Below, in pieces: positions 1-6,199 of a stretch of DNA of 35,850 nucleotides. The stretch's first letter is position 1. Each line of letters starts with the position of its first letter. The stretch comes from Eubacteriales bacterium (lineage in GTDB: Bacteria > Bacillota > Clostridia > Christensenellales > Aristaeellaceae). The stretch is taken from positions 1-35,850 of the forward strand of contig JAQWCW010000028.1 of the NCBI GenBank assembly GCA_028705775.1, given 5' to 3'. A program made the position numbers and the translations under genes. A model generated the notes under the pieces. The model ran no database searches, was not told where the DNA came from, and saw only the letters and a program-made list of their open reading frames with translations.

Positions 1-13
1 TGTTATGCTGTTC

Positions 14-96
14 ATGAAGGATGAGGCTCCTTTCGGCTTTTGTTGTCTGCAACTCAACTATAACCGATTTCGCCTCGTCCTTCATTCTTTTTTTTT
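14..96 (+). terminator. Long-loop inverted repeat followed by a T run
   Basis: The 14-base arms at 14-27 and 72-85 pair throughout with one G-U wobble, enclose 44 bases, and are followed by nine T at 88-96. It resembles a rho-independent terminator or the 3' end of a structured RNA that starts left of the window. The loop is unusually long for a plain terminator. Confidence 0.5.
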
Positions 97-113
97 CATT
101 TGTCCAAGATGTA

Positions 114-127
114 TTGTAGCGCTACAA
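114..127. promoter_or_regulatory. Perfect 14-bp palindrome, possible operator
   Basis: TTGTAGCGCTACAA is an exact palindrome centred about 36 bp upstream of the -35 box at 156. Its position suits an activator or an upstream regulator of the secreted-protein gene at 274. The binding protein is not identifiable from the sequence. Confidence 0.45.
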
Positions 128-155
128 AGGCAAAGGATAAATAATCGCTCTGTTA

Positions 156-184
156 TTGACCGCCCGCGTTTTTTACTATATAAT
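156..184 (+). promoter_or_regulatory. Sigma-A type promoter
   Basis: TTGACC, a 17-bp spacer and TATAAT form a near-consensus promoter. Transcription would start near 191 and lead to the gene at 274 through a leader of about 80 bases. Confidence 0.8.
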
Positions 185-273
185 GAAATTGGTTTATCAG
201 CGGATGAAAACTGAGAGCTTGCGCGTTCTGTTTGTATATGCGTTATTTATTGGCTGCATTGGAGGTATATTTC

Positions 274-963
274 ATGAAAAAAAAGCTGATTTCAATCCTT
301 TTCCTTGTACTCGCCGCGGTTCTGTTCTGCGGCTCCTTCGCTTTTGCCGACGATACTGATTTGTCCGGCGAGGCGCTCAGCGAGGAGGAGTCGTTCTCCG
401 GCAGCGGCAATCTGCGTCCCGGCGCTACGCCTATCCCGATTTATCCTATGGATATGCCTACGCCAACTCCGATTCCGGAGCTTACGTTTGAATATCAGGC
501 GTTCATGACGACCTATATGGGGCTTCAGTTTGAAGGCCCGATTGGATGGGACGTGACGGCTGACAGCGGCGAAATGTACATTCTTACCGAGTCCGACGCC
601 GAGGCGAAGGAGGGCTATAACGCGACAGCGCAGATTATTATAACCCCCGTCAATTCAACGCTCAAGGGCTCGGCGCTGCGCACCGAGCTGAGGGACACGA
701 TAACGACGCTCAAGGCATCCGTGTTCAAGGAAAACAATTTTAATTACGCGATTGCCGAGCGCACCCTGCTTGACACCGCCGGCTATTACGCCAACATCAC
801 CGGCGAGCTGAACGACGGGACCTACGTTTACAGCTATATTCTGATGACCTGCATTGACAACAAGGTTATCCGCATTCAGCTTATGGCGCGCACGGAATAC
901 CGCAACAGCTACGGAAAGATTATGGCGCGTATGCGCAACACGCTTTCGTGGATTACGCAGTAA
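274..963 (+). CDS. Secreted protein of unknown function
   Basis: The 229-residue product starts with a lysine-rich, hydrophobic signal peptide of about 26 residues that ends in AFA before DDTD. An acidic stretch and a proline/threonine-rich linker (about residues 48-68) follow, then a compact domain of about 155 residues with alternating hydrophobic strands. No cysteine pattern, lipobox or catalytic motif is visible. The linker and signal suggest an extracellular or wall-associated domain; the C-terminal part has the general look of a small lipid- or protein-binding fold, but I do not recognise the family. ATG at 274 is chosen because GGAGG lies 8 bases upstream. An in-frame ATG at 232 has no ribosome binding site and would spoil the signal peptide. 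Confidence 0.75.
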   Translation: MKKKLISILFLVLAAVLFCGSFAFADDTDLSGEALSEEESFSGSGNLRPGATPIPIYPMDMPTPTPIPELTFEYQAFMTTYMGLQFEGPIGWDVTADSGEMYILTESDAEAKEGYNATAQIIITPVNSTLKGSALRTELRDTITTLKASVFKENNFNYAIAERTLLDTAGYYANITGELNDGTYVYSYILMTCIDNKVIRIQLMARTEYRNSYGKIMARMRNTLSWITQ

Positions 964-991
964 GCGCAATCGCTCGGAATTTTTCGATAAT

Positions 992-1026
992 AAAACCGGA
1001 CGAATCGCATCGTCCGGTTTTTGTTT
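992..1026. terminator. Bidirectional rho-independent terminator
   Basis: A perfect 12-bp stem (992-1003 with 1010-1021) and a 6-base loop are followed by a T-rich tail on the plus strand, with an A-rich stretch before the stem that gives a U tract on the minus strand. It sits between two convergent genes and can serve both. Confidence 0.85.
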
Positions 1027-1037
1027 GTCGTATTTTG

Positions 1038-1370
1038 TTATTCCGTCTTGAGCATCGCCATAGCGTCAGCCATGCGCTGCTTTACGGAGGGGTCGGACTC
1101 GATTGAAAGCGCGTGGGCGATGAACGCCTTTGCATGGTCGTTATGCATTGCGCCGAGGGACTCCGAAGCGGCGGCGCGGGTTTTCCCGTCGTGGTCGCTG
1201 AGCATGGGTATGAGCGCGTTGAACGCGTCGTCGTTCTGACCGAAGCCGCCGAGCGCCGTTATCGCGGCAAGACGGGTTTCCTCGTCCTTTTCCTTTGCAA
1301 GGGAAATTATTGCCGTAATGTGCTTCTTTGCGATGAGCTTATCCAGCTTGTCCTTTTTACTACCGAACAT
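1038..1370 (-). CDS. Small HEAT-repeat protein
   Basis: The 110-residue product is all alpha-helical in character, with repeated patterns such as 'RLAAITALGGFG' and 'RAAASESLGAM' spaced about 31 residues apart. This is typical of HEAT/PBS-lyase-type repeats, which act as protein-binding scaffolds. The N-terminus is lysine-rich and cytoplasmic; no signal or membrane segment is present. ATG at 1370 is preferred because AGGGGAG lies 7-8 bases upstream on the minus strand; the in-frame ATG at 1388 overlaps that ribosome binding site. Its partner cannot be deduced. It is transcribed convergently with the secreted-protein gene and has a leader-like region upstream (1371-1600). Confidence 0.75.
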   Translation of the reverse strand: MFGSKKDKLDKLIAKKHITAIISLAKEKDEETRLAAITALGGFGQNDDAFNALIPMLSDHDGKTRAAASESLGAMHNDHAKAFIAHALSIESDPSVKQRMADAMAMLKTE

Positions 1371-1730
1371 AAAACCGCTCCCCTTCATTTTTGTCGAGAG
1401 CTTATCCGCGCAGTTGCCTGCATTTCTACATTCTTTACCAAATGAACCGCGCTCTGATTAAGGGGGCGTGGGGGTATCGGATGCTCTGTGCCGTGCGGAA
1501 GGTTCTCTCCGCCGGAAGGGATTAATGCCCATACCGGCGTGCCGCGCAGAATAAATCCTGCGTAATCTGGCTATATTATAACACTAAAAACACAAATGCG
1601 GCGTCATTCACGGTTATTTAACATTTGCCGGAGAAATTTTGAATCGCTGAGCTGCCGGACGGGCATTCTAAGGCGCGCGCCATTTGAATATGCTTTTAGG
1701 CGCGGCGGGCTTGCTGCTATTCATTGCCGC
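1371..1730. other. Intergenic region with inverted repeats, no gene seen
   Basis: I see no convincing coding frame here. GC-rich inverted repeats occur at 1495-1512 (GCGGA/TCCGC) and 1545-1562 (CGCAG/CTGCG). On the minus strand a TATAAT (plus 1575-1580) lies just upstream, without a good -35 box. A leader RNA or small RNA reading toward the HEAT-repeat gene is possible but not shown. Confidence 0.35.
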
Positions 1731-1760
1731 TTGACAACGGAATTATCTTGGGACTACAAT
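1731..1760 (+). promoter_or_regulatory. Promoter of the 6S RNA gene
   Basis: TTGACA, an 18-bp spacer and TACAAT place the start near 1767, which matches the predicted 5' end of the 6S RNA. Confidence 0.8.
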
Positions 1761-1766
1761 GTTTTT

Positions 1767-1950
1767 ATCATCCTGGGGTGTTCGCCAGCGCCTTGTATCT
1801 CCCGACATGATAAAAATGGAGCTCGGGTTGACGGACATATGCCACGCCCCCGTCATATGGCGTCAGGGGAAGGCAGAGGGTTCGCACAGAGCGCCAGCCT
1901 GCTTGACAAAAGCGGGTGAATCATAAGGCGCAGCGGCATTCCGGGATTTG
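1767..1950 (+). ncRNA. ssrS: 6S RNA (RNA polymerase holoenzyme regulator)
   Basis: The 5' end AUCCUGGGGUG (1770-1780) pairs with CAUUCCGGGAU (1937-1947) over 11 consecutive positions counting G-U pairs, giving the closing stem of 6S RNA. The sequence right after it, GUUCGCCAGCG, resembles the 'GUUCGCAAGCG' segment following the closing stem in E. coli 6S RNA, and the 3' side 'GCGGCAU' matches the E. coli 3' segment. Internal hairpins are visible at 1801-1827 (CCCGA/TCGGG) and apically at 1830-1864 (GACG..CATATG/CATATG..CGTC). The length of about 184 bases is typical, a strong promoter ends 6 bases upstream, and a T-rich stretch follows the stem. 6S RNA mimics an open promoter and sequesters sigma-A holoenzyme in stationary phase. 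The ends are approximate. Confidence 0.85.
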
Positions 1951-2005
1951 TTTTCGGATTTCGGCGCTGTTTTCGGCGCTTTATTTTGCATAAGGGAGGC
2001 GCGGT

Positions 2006-2425
2006 ATGGATACGGAAAATATCGGAAGCCGAGACGTTGCCCGCTCCGCTATTCTTATTGCTCTTACGCGCACCCGCGAGGAAGAAACGAATATGCGCGC
2101 CGCCTTTTCGGCGCAGGGAATTCTGAGCGCCGCCGTCGATTACGGCGGGGATTTCGTTCAGAGCGTATCCAAGATTGTCGAGCGAGCCGTTGTTGCAGCC
2201 AAGCGCGAAAAGATTATAGGCGAAACCCATCATGAGGAGGGCGCGGTAGCGGGCGCGGCTCGCGAGGCTGTCGCTCAGGTTATGAATAAGGCGCTTGGGC
2301 TTTCCGTCGGCGGCAAGATAGGTGTCGCGCGCAGCGGCGACCATATTGCAGTCGCAGTGTTCTTCGGCGTAGGGCTTCTGCACCTCAACGAGGTCTGCGT
2401 CGGAATGGGTCATCGGGCAATCTGA
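2006..2425 (+). CDS. HutP-family RNA-binding regulator
   Basis: The 139-residue product matches the HutP family over its whole length. The C-terminus has the family pattern G-x(4)-HL-x(5)-G-x-G-H-x-I (H126, H136), with further histidines at 75, 76 and 113 that could serve as metal or ligand contacts. Bacillus HutP is a Mg- and L-histidine-dependent antiterminator that binds hut mRNA. No histidine-utilisation gene is present here, so the target may differ; clostridial homologues are often found alone. The start is fixed by GGGAGG 6 bases upstream. It lies 55 bases after the 6S RNA and may be reached by readthrough from that promoter. It is cytoplasmic, without signal or membrane segments. Confidence 0.75.
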   Translation: MDTENIGSRDVARSAILIALTRTREEETNMRAAFSAQGILSAAVDYGGDFVQSVSKIVERAVVAAKREKIIGETHHEEGAVAGAAREAVAQVMNKALGLSVGGKIGVARSGDHIAVAVFFGVGLLHLNEVCVGMGHRAI

Positions 2426-2486
2426 CTGGGAATTCATCCGAACAACGCACTGCCGCACAACCAAAGAATGCTGCTAAGAGGATACG

Positions 2487-3801
2487 ATGGAAAATCTTGA
2501 AAAACTGATATGCGAGCTATGTAAACTTCCAAATGAAACGCAATGGCTGGAATTCAAGCATAACAATTATGAACCGGAGATGATAGGACGCGATATCAGC
2601 GCTCTTGCAAACAGCGCAGCTATTTATGAGAAAAGCTGTGCTTATATGTTGTGGGGAATTGACGACGAAACGCACGAAATTGTCGGAACGGAGCATAGCA
2701 TCCTGAATCTGAAAAAAGGAAATCAGGAACTCGAAAATTGGCTTCGTTCGCTTCTTTCGCGGAACGCTGATTTCGAATTTCACTCGGTATTAGTGAATGA
2801 AAAGAACGTAGGAGTTCTCATAATATTTAAAGCGGTTAATCAAACTGTAATGTTTGAGAAAACCGACTATATAAGAGTCGGGAGTTACACAAAAAAATTG
2901 AGTGAGTATCCGTCCTTGCAGGCGCAACTTTGGGACAGGCTTCGCAACGAAAAATTCGAGGAGCGTTACGCAAGACAGGATTTTGAACTTCAAAGAGCTT
3001 TGCAGATGCTGGATTACTCTTGCAAAGCGCTTTTCTGATTTCCCAAAGGTTGCCCGAAAGGCGGTCAGAGTAGTGCAATACTCCGGAAATAATCGCCTTA
3101 ATATGCTTAAGGAAGATGTCAGTGCCAAAGGCTACGCTATCGGCTTTAATGAACTTATGAAATTCGTCGAGGCATTGATTCCTACTCAGGAGGTTATCAG
3201 CGGAGCTTTGCGTGAAAAGAAATCCGTGTATCCGATTCTTGCAATAAGGGAAGCGGTTGCCAACGCATTGATACATCAGGATTTCTCGGTTACAGGCACC
3301 GGACCTGTTATTGAGATATTCGCCAATCGTATCGAAATTACGAATTCCGGCACTCCGCTTGTGGATGTAAAGCGCATTATTGACACTCCGCCAAGGTCGA
3401 GAAACGAGAAACTGGCGTCGCTGATGCGGCGCTTAAGAATGTGCGAGGAACTCGGAACAGGTTGGGATAAAATTGTTATCACCTGCGAACTGTTACAGCT
3501 CCCTGCTCCTAAAATCGAGCTATATGATGACAGCACAAGGGTTACGCTTTTTGCCGAGATGCCGTTTTCCGGTATATCTGCCGAGGATAAAATTTGGGCG
3601 TGCTATCTCCATGCGTGCATTAAGCAGGTTCAAGGCGAGCAATTGTCTAATAGCTCGTTAAGGGAACGCTTTGGGCTTAAAGAGTCATCTGCGGGCAGTA
3701 TATCACGCTTGATTAAGGAAGCAGTTGAGCTGAAGCTCATTAAGCCGCTTGACCCGACAACCGCGCCACGATATATGAAGTACATCCCCGCGTGGGCGTA
3801 A
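2487..3801 (+). pseudogene. Broken AlbA_2/HATPase_c_4 ATP-binding protein
   Basis: Two frames together make one protein family. Frame one (2487-3038) encodes the N-terminal AlbA_2 (Schlafen-like) domain, ending at 'QRALQMLDY'. Another frame resumes near 3019 with 'AKRFSDFPKVARKAVRVVQYSGNN' in meaning and runs to 3801, carrying the ATP-binding region ('REAVANALIHQD', 'NRIEITNSGTPL', 'SRNEKLASLMRR', 'EELGTGWDKI') and a C-terminal winged-helix part. Intact members as I recall them have some 40 residues between these blocks, so the gene appears to have suffered an out-of-frame internal deletion near 3018. Such proteins are usually annotated as transcriptional regulators or ATP-binding proteins of accessory regions. 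The AT-richer composition than the flanks suggests transfer. The ribosome binding site AGAGGA precedes ATG 2487. Confidence 0.8.
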
Positions 3802-3804
3802 ATC

Positions 3805-3931
3805 TAACTTGCCGGTAACTTGCCGGAGGCGCTGCGTAATGGGATACTCGTAACTGAAAATCGTTGCGCCGTCACACTTTTGTTATAGGAACAGCGAAAA
3901 GATACGGTAATTTAACTTGTCGGTAATTTGC
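3805..3931 (+). repeat. Two pairs of tandem 11-bp repeats
   Basis: TAACTTGCCGG occurs twice in direct tandem (3805-3815, 3816-3826). A variant TAACTTGTCGG followed by TAATTTGC occurs at 3913-3931. The function is unknown. The stretch 3802-4072 has no other recognisable gene or element. Confidence 0.5.
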
Positions 3932-4072
3932 TTCATGGCAGTGCCGGCGGTTTTTGTTTTAAGAAGCTTGAGGTTAGGATACCGTGGGATTGACTTGCTT
4001 TGCTGCTTTTATGTTCTGTTGAATTGCAGGATTGGGCTGATGGAATATTCAAATTCATATCTTTTGAAAGCA

Positions 4073-4101
4073 TTGACACATCGGCAATGATTTGCTATCA
4101 T
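4073..4101 (+). promoter_or_regulatory. Sigma-A type promoter
   Basis: TTGACA, 17 bp and TATCAT. It would start transcription near 4108, about 66 bases before the first PII-like gene. Confidence 0.8.
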
Positions 4102-4173
4102 AGACTTGCTGCAAATCGGAATTGCATTTATAGTTCGTTTGTTATTCGTTTTGACAGGAAGGGGCGCATTGTA

Positions 4174-4455
4174 ATGTTGATGCTGAGAATAGTCGTTCCG
4201 CGCGCCGATGAAAAGGGCGTTCTCGCCTCTCTTATCCGCGCCGGTTTTTCCGGCGTTACGAGCCTTGCGGCGCATGAGGACAGGGAAGGTATGCGTTCGC
4301 TTCTGATTGCCGTTAAAAGCGAGGACGCGGAGGATGCGCGCTCCGCCGCCATGGGCGCTTCGCCTGCCTGCAATATCAGCGAAAAAGCGATTGAGCAGAG
4401 CTATTCCATCAGAACGGGCGGGGAGTTCATTCCCGAAAGGAGCGCCGCGGTATGA
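4174..4455 (+). CDS. Small PII-like (ferredoxin-fold) protein
   Basis: The 93-residue product has the beta-alpha-beta pattern of PII-like domains: 'LRIVVPRADEKGVLASLIRAGFSGVTSL' in outline resembles the first half of GlnB-type proteins, and a second beta-alpha unit follows ('LLIAVKSEDAEDA'). It lacks the recognisable T-loop and the GDGKIF signature, so it is a divergent or degenerate member. ATG 4174 has AGGAAGG about 10 bases upstream; a second ATG at 4180 is possible. Its stop overlaps the next gene's start by ATGA, so the two are translationally coupled and probably form a hetero-oligomer or a sensor pair. The ligand is not evident. Confidence 0.55.
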   Translation: MLMLRIVVPRADEKGVLASLIRAGFSGVTSLAAHEDREGMRSLLIAVKSEDAEDARSAAMGASPACNISEKAIEQSYSIRTGGEFIPERSAAV

Positions 4456-4730
4456 AGAATATTGTTGCCGTAATGCGTCTTTCAAAGGTTGCCCAGACCC
4501 GCGCCGCGCTTGAGGAAGCGGGCTTTTCGGATTTTGTTTCCCGCCGCGCTATGGGCAGGGGAAGCGTTGAGGTAAACGACGGCGAGGCTCAGGGCGACTG
4601 CCTCATTCCAAGGCGGGTTATCTATCTAAGCGTTGCCGACGAGGATGTCAGCCGCGTTGTCGGGATTATATCGCAGTGCGGGCGCACGGGCTATGCGGGC
4701 GACGGAAAGATATTCGTTATGCCTGCCTGA
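4452..4730 (+). CDS. PII-family nitrogen regulator-like protein
   Basis: The 92-residue product fits the PII (GlnB/NifI) family: 'MKNIVAVMRLSKVAQTRAALEEAGF' in outline at the N-terminus, 'RRVIYLSVADEDVSRVVGII' in the middle and the signature GDGKIFVMP at residues 83-91. PII proteins bind ATP/ADP and 2-oxoglutarate and control nitrogen enzymes or transporters. The T-loop region (about residues 36-54) is short and has no tyrosine for uridylylation, unlike enteric GlnB. No nif, amt, gln or carbonic-anhydrase gene lies beside it, so the target is open. AAAGGAG is 11 bases upstream, and it is coupled to the preceding PII-like gene. Confidence 0.75.
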   Translation: MKNIVAVMRLSKVAQTRAALEEAGFSDFVSRRAMGRGSVEVNDGEAQGDCLIPRRVIYLSVADEDVSRVVGIISQCGRTGYAGDGKIFVMPA

Positions 4731-4827
4731 AAAGGCTGTTTTCCGCCGAAATACGCTGCGCTGTCCGACATGGTTGAAACATTGCCGTTTTGGAAAGCAA
4801 CAAATTGTTTATTTTATTTGGTATCTG

Positions 4828-4836
4828 TGATATAAT
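4828..4836 (+). promoter_or_regulatory. Extended -10 promoter
   Basis: TGATATAAT is a consensus extended -10 element. No good -35 box lies at 17 bp. The predicted start near 4843 coincides with the first base of the leader hairpin. Confidence 0.6.
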
Positions 4837-4843
4837 ATCCCAT

Positions 4844-4890
4844 GTATCCGCATAAAATACAAAAGCACGGTTTGCGCCGTGCGCGGATAC
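4844..4890 (+). promoter_or_regulatory. Structured 5' leader hairpin
   Basis: GTATCCGC (4844-4851) pairs perfectly with GCGGATAC (4883-4890), enclosing a second stem GCACGG/CCGTGC (4865-4870 with 4877-4882). A 13-base bulge lies on the 5' side only. The hairpin begins at the predicted transcript start, so it may stabilise the mRNA or sense a signal; no known riboswitch class is recognised. Confidence 0.5.
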
Positions 4891-4922
4891 AAGGATTAGT
4901 ACGGAAAGGAAGTGTAACCAGT

Positions 4923-5066
4923 ATGAAGAAAATGTTTGCCGCTGTGCTTTGCGCCGCGCTTCTTATGTGCATGGCTGGCTGCCAGAGCAGCAAAACCACT
5001 GCGCCTACCACCGAGCCTACCGCCGAAGCCACTGCCGAAGTGACCGAAGCGCCCGCCGCCGAGTAA
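4923..5066 (+). CDS. Tiny lipoprotein with Thr/Glu/Ala-rich tail
   Basis: The 47-residue product has a type II signal peptide with lipobox M-A-G-C, so Cys20 would be lipidated and the protein anchored on the outer face of the membrane. The mature 28-residue tail is low-complexity (repeats of TEPTAEAT type) with no folded domain, as in very small lipoproteins or a truncated version of a larger one. AAAGGAAG lies about 10 bases before ATG 4923. The frame is open further upstream to 4842, but that start would bury the signal peptide and overlap the leader hairpin. The function is unknown. Confidence 0.7.
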   Translation: MKKMFAAVLCAALLMCMAGCQSSKTTAPTTEPTAEATAEVTEAPAAE

Positions 5067-5140
5067 GCGAGTGATTCAGGGGAAGCGCCTGCCGCTTCAG
5101 CGCATTCGCGTTTTTGCGGCAAAAGTGCAACCAAGACAAG

Positions 5141-5180
5141 CTAAAACCGATGTCGCTTTGCGGCGTCGGTTTTAGTTTGC
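5141..5180 (+). terminator. Rho-independent terminator
   Basis: A 10-bp stem (5141-5150 with 5166-5175) with additional inner C-G pairs is followed by a short T-containing tail. It ends the lipoprotein transcript. Confidence 0.7.
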
Positions 5181-5323
5181 AAGGGTGAGCCTATATTCAA
5201 AGCAAAAGCAGGATTTACAAAAGATAGAGAGAATATATATGAGAAATGCGGCATAATATATATCAAAGTCCGCTTTTCATGCGAGCCTTGTCGTAAGGCA
5301 GACAGCATAAGGAGGCTTCATTT

Positions 5324-5830
5324 ATGAGACCGGCAGAATTTTCCGAACTTGCGTCCGTCATACTTTCGCGCGAGAGCCACGGCGGTATTTTTGTCAGCTC
5401 CGGCGATATGGAAAAGCCGAGCGTACTCACCATCGGCTGGGGCGGGCTTACGTATTTCTGGTCGCGTCCCGTTTTCCTTCTTCCGGTGCGCCTTTCCCGC
5501 TATTCGCACGATGTTATTGAGAACTGCGGCTTTTTCACCGTTTCCGTTCCGCTTCATGATATGTCCGAGGCGTTGAAATATACCGGTAAGGTAAGCGGAA
5601 GGGACGAGAATAAATTTGAGAGCGGAATCATAACCGCCGGCAAGGCGCGTATGGTTCCCTGCCCGATTGTTGCGGAGTGCGAGGCGCATCTTGAGTGCCG
5701 CGTTCTGCTCAAGTCCGCAATGGACGAGGCGCTGATGGACGCGTCCGTGCTTTCAACCCACTACCGCGACCATGATATGCATGATTTGTATTTCGGTGAA
5801 GTTCTCAGTATGTACTATACCAAGGACTGA
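5324..5830 (+). CDS. Flavin reductase family protein
   Basis: The 168-residue product has the FMN-binding split-barrel pattern of the flavin reductase/DIM6 family: 'SVLTIGWGGLTYFWSRPVF' in outline (flavin contact loop), 'RYSHDVIENCGFFTVSVP' and 'KVSGRDENKF'. Members bind FMN and take part in electron transfer or reductions in anaerobes; the partner is unknown. The start is set by AAGGAGG 8 bases upstream. A terminator follows immediately and no other gene shares its strand nearby, so it is probably monocistronic. The promoter is uncertain; TTTACA at 5214 with AT-rich sequence around 5236 is possible. Confidence 0.85.
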   Translation: MRPAEFSELASVILSRESHGGIFVSSGDMEKPSVLTIGWGGLTYFWSRPVFLLPVRLSRYSHDVIENCGFFTVSVPLHDMSEALKYTGKVSGRDENKFESGIITAGKARMVPCPIVAECEAHLECRVLLKSAMDEALMDASVLSTHYRDHDMHDLYFGEVLSMYYTKD

Positions 5831-5845
5831 TTTCCCGAAAAAACG

Positions 5846-5880
5846 CCCTCCCGAAAGGCTTTACGCCCCGGGAGGGTTTT
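5846..5880. terminator. Rho-independent terminator between convergent genes
   Basis: CCCTCCCG (5846-5853) pairs with CGGGAGGG (5869-5876), followed by TTTT. An A-run precedes the stem, so it can work in both directions. Confidence 0.85.
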
Positions 5881-6097
5881 ATTTATCCGTGCTTTTATGC
5901 TTTTTCAGCTCTTTTTCATCCCTTTCCGAGAGCTTTTCCATGATGAATTTCCGCGCCGTTTCGCGGCAGGCGTGGCAGCTGAAGCCAAGTCGGGTCTGCC
6001 TTTCCACGTCATTTACGGAGGCAGCGCCGTTTTCAACAGCCCTGATTACGTCGCCCTTCGTTACCATAAAGCAGCGGCAAAGCAGCTTGTCGTCCAT
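5879..6097 (-). CDS. BFD-like [2Fe-2S] protein
   Basis: The 72-residue product has the cysteine spacing of the bacterioferritin-associated-ferredoxin (BFD-like) domain: C7-x-C9 near the N-terminus and C41-x-x-C44, with the intervening 'VIRAVENGAASVNDVERQTRLG' helix pair. It would carry one [2Fe-2S] cluster; relatives are stand-alone electron carriers or domains of larger oxidoreductases. The tail is highly charged (KKHK). GGGAGGG lies 7 bases before the ATG. It follows murA on the same strand after about 100 bases, so it may be cotranscribed with it. Confidence 0.85.
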   Translation of the reverse strand: MDDKLLCRCFMVTKGDVIRAVENGAASVNDVERQTRLGFSCHACRETARKFIMEKLSERDEKELKKHKSTDK

Positions 6098-6199
6098 GCC
6101 CCGCCCTCCCTTCGCAGCGCTTTATTTGATGAATTATTAATACCCTGCGGGGCGCGCGGCGAAACATAAGCGCCGTTTGCGTATGCTTCGCCGTGTGCT

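Noticed and set aside
1495-1530. Possible SRP RNA because of a GCCGGAAGGG-like string
   Set aside because: The conserved GGUCAGGUCCGGAAGGAAGC core is absent and the surrounding pairing does not fit.
1853-2464. Open frame of 203 codons on the minus strand
   Set aside because: It lies across the 3' part of the 6S RNA and the whole HutP-family gene and has no ribosome binding site or family-like sequence.
2487-3801. Intact defence gene of the Schlafen/AlbA type
   Set aside because: The two halves are in different frames with a missing segment; no second defence gene is next to it.
4842-4922. Earlier start for the tiny lipoprotein
   Set aside because: It would overlap the leader hairpin, lacks a ribosome binding site and puts a basic stretch before the signal peptide.
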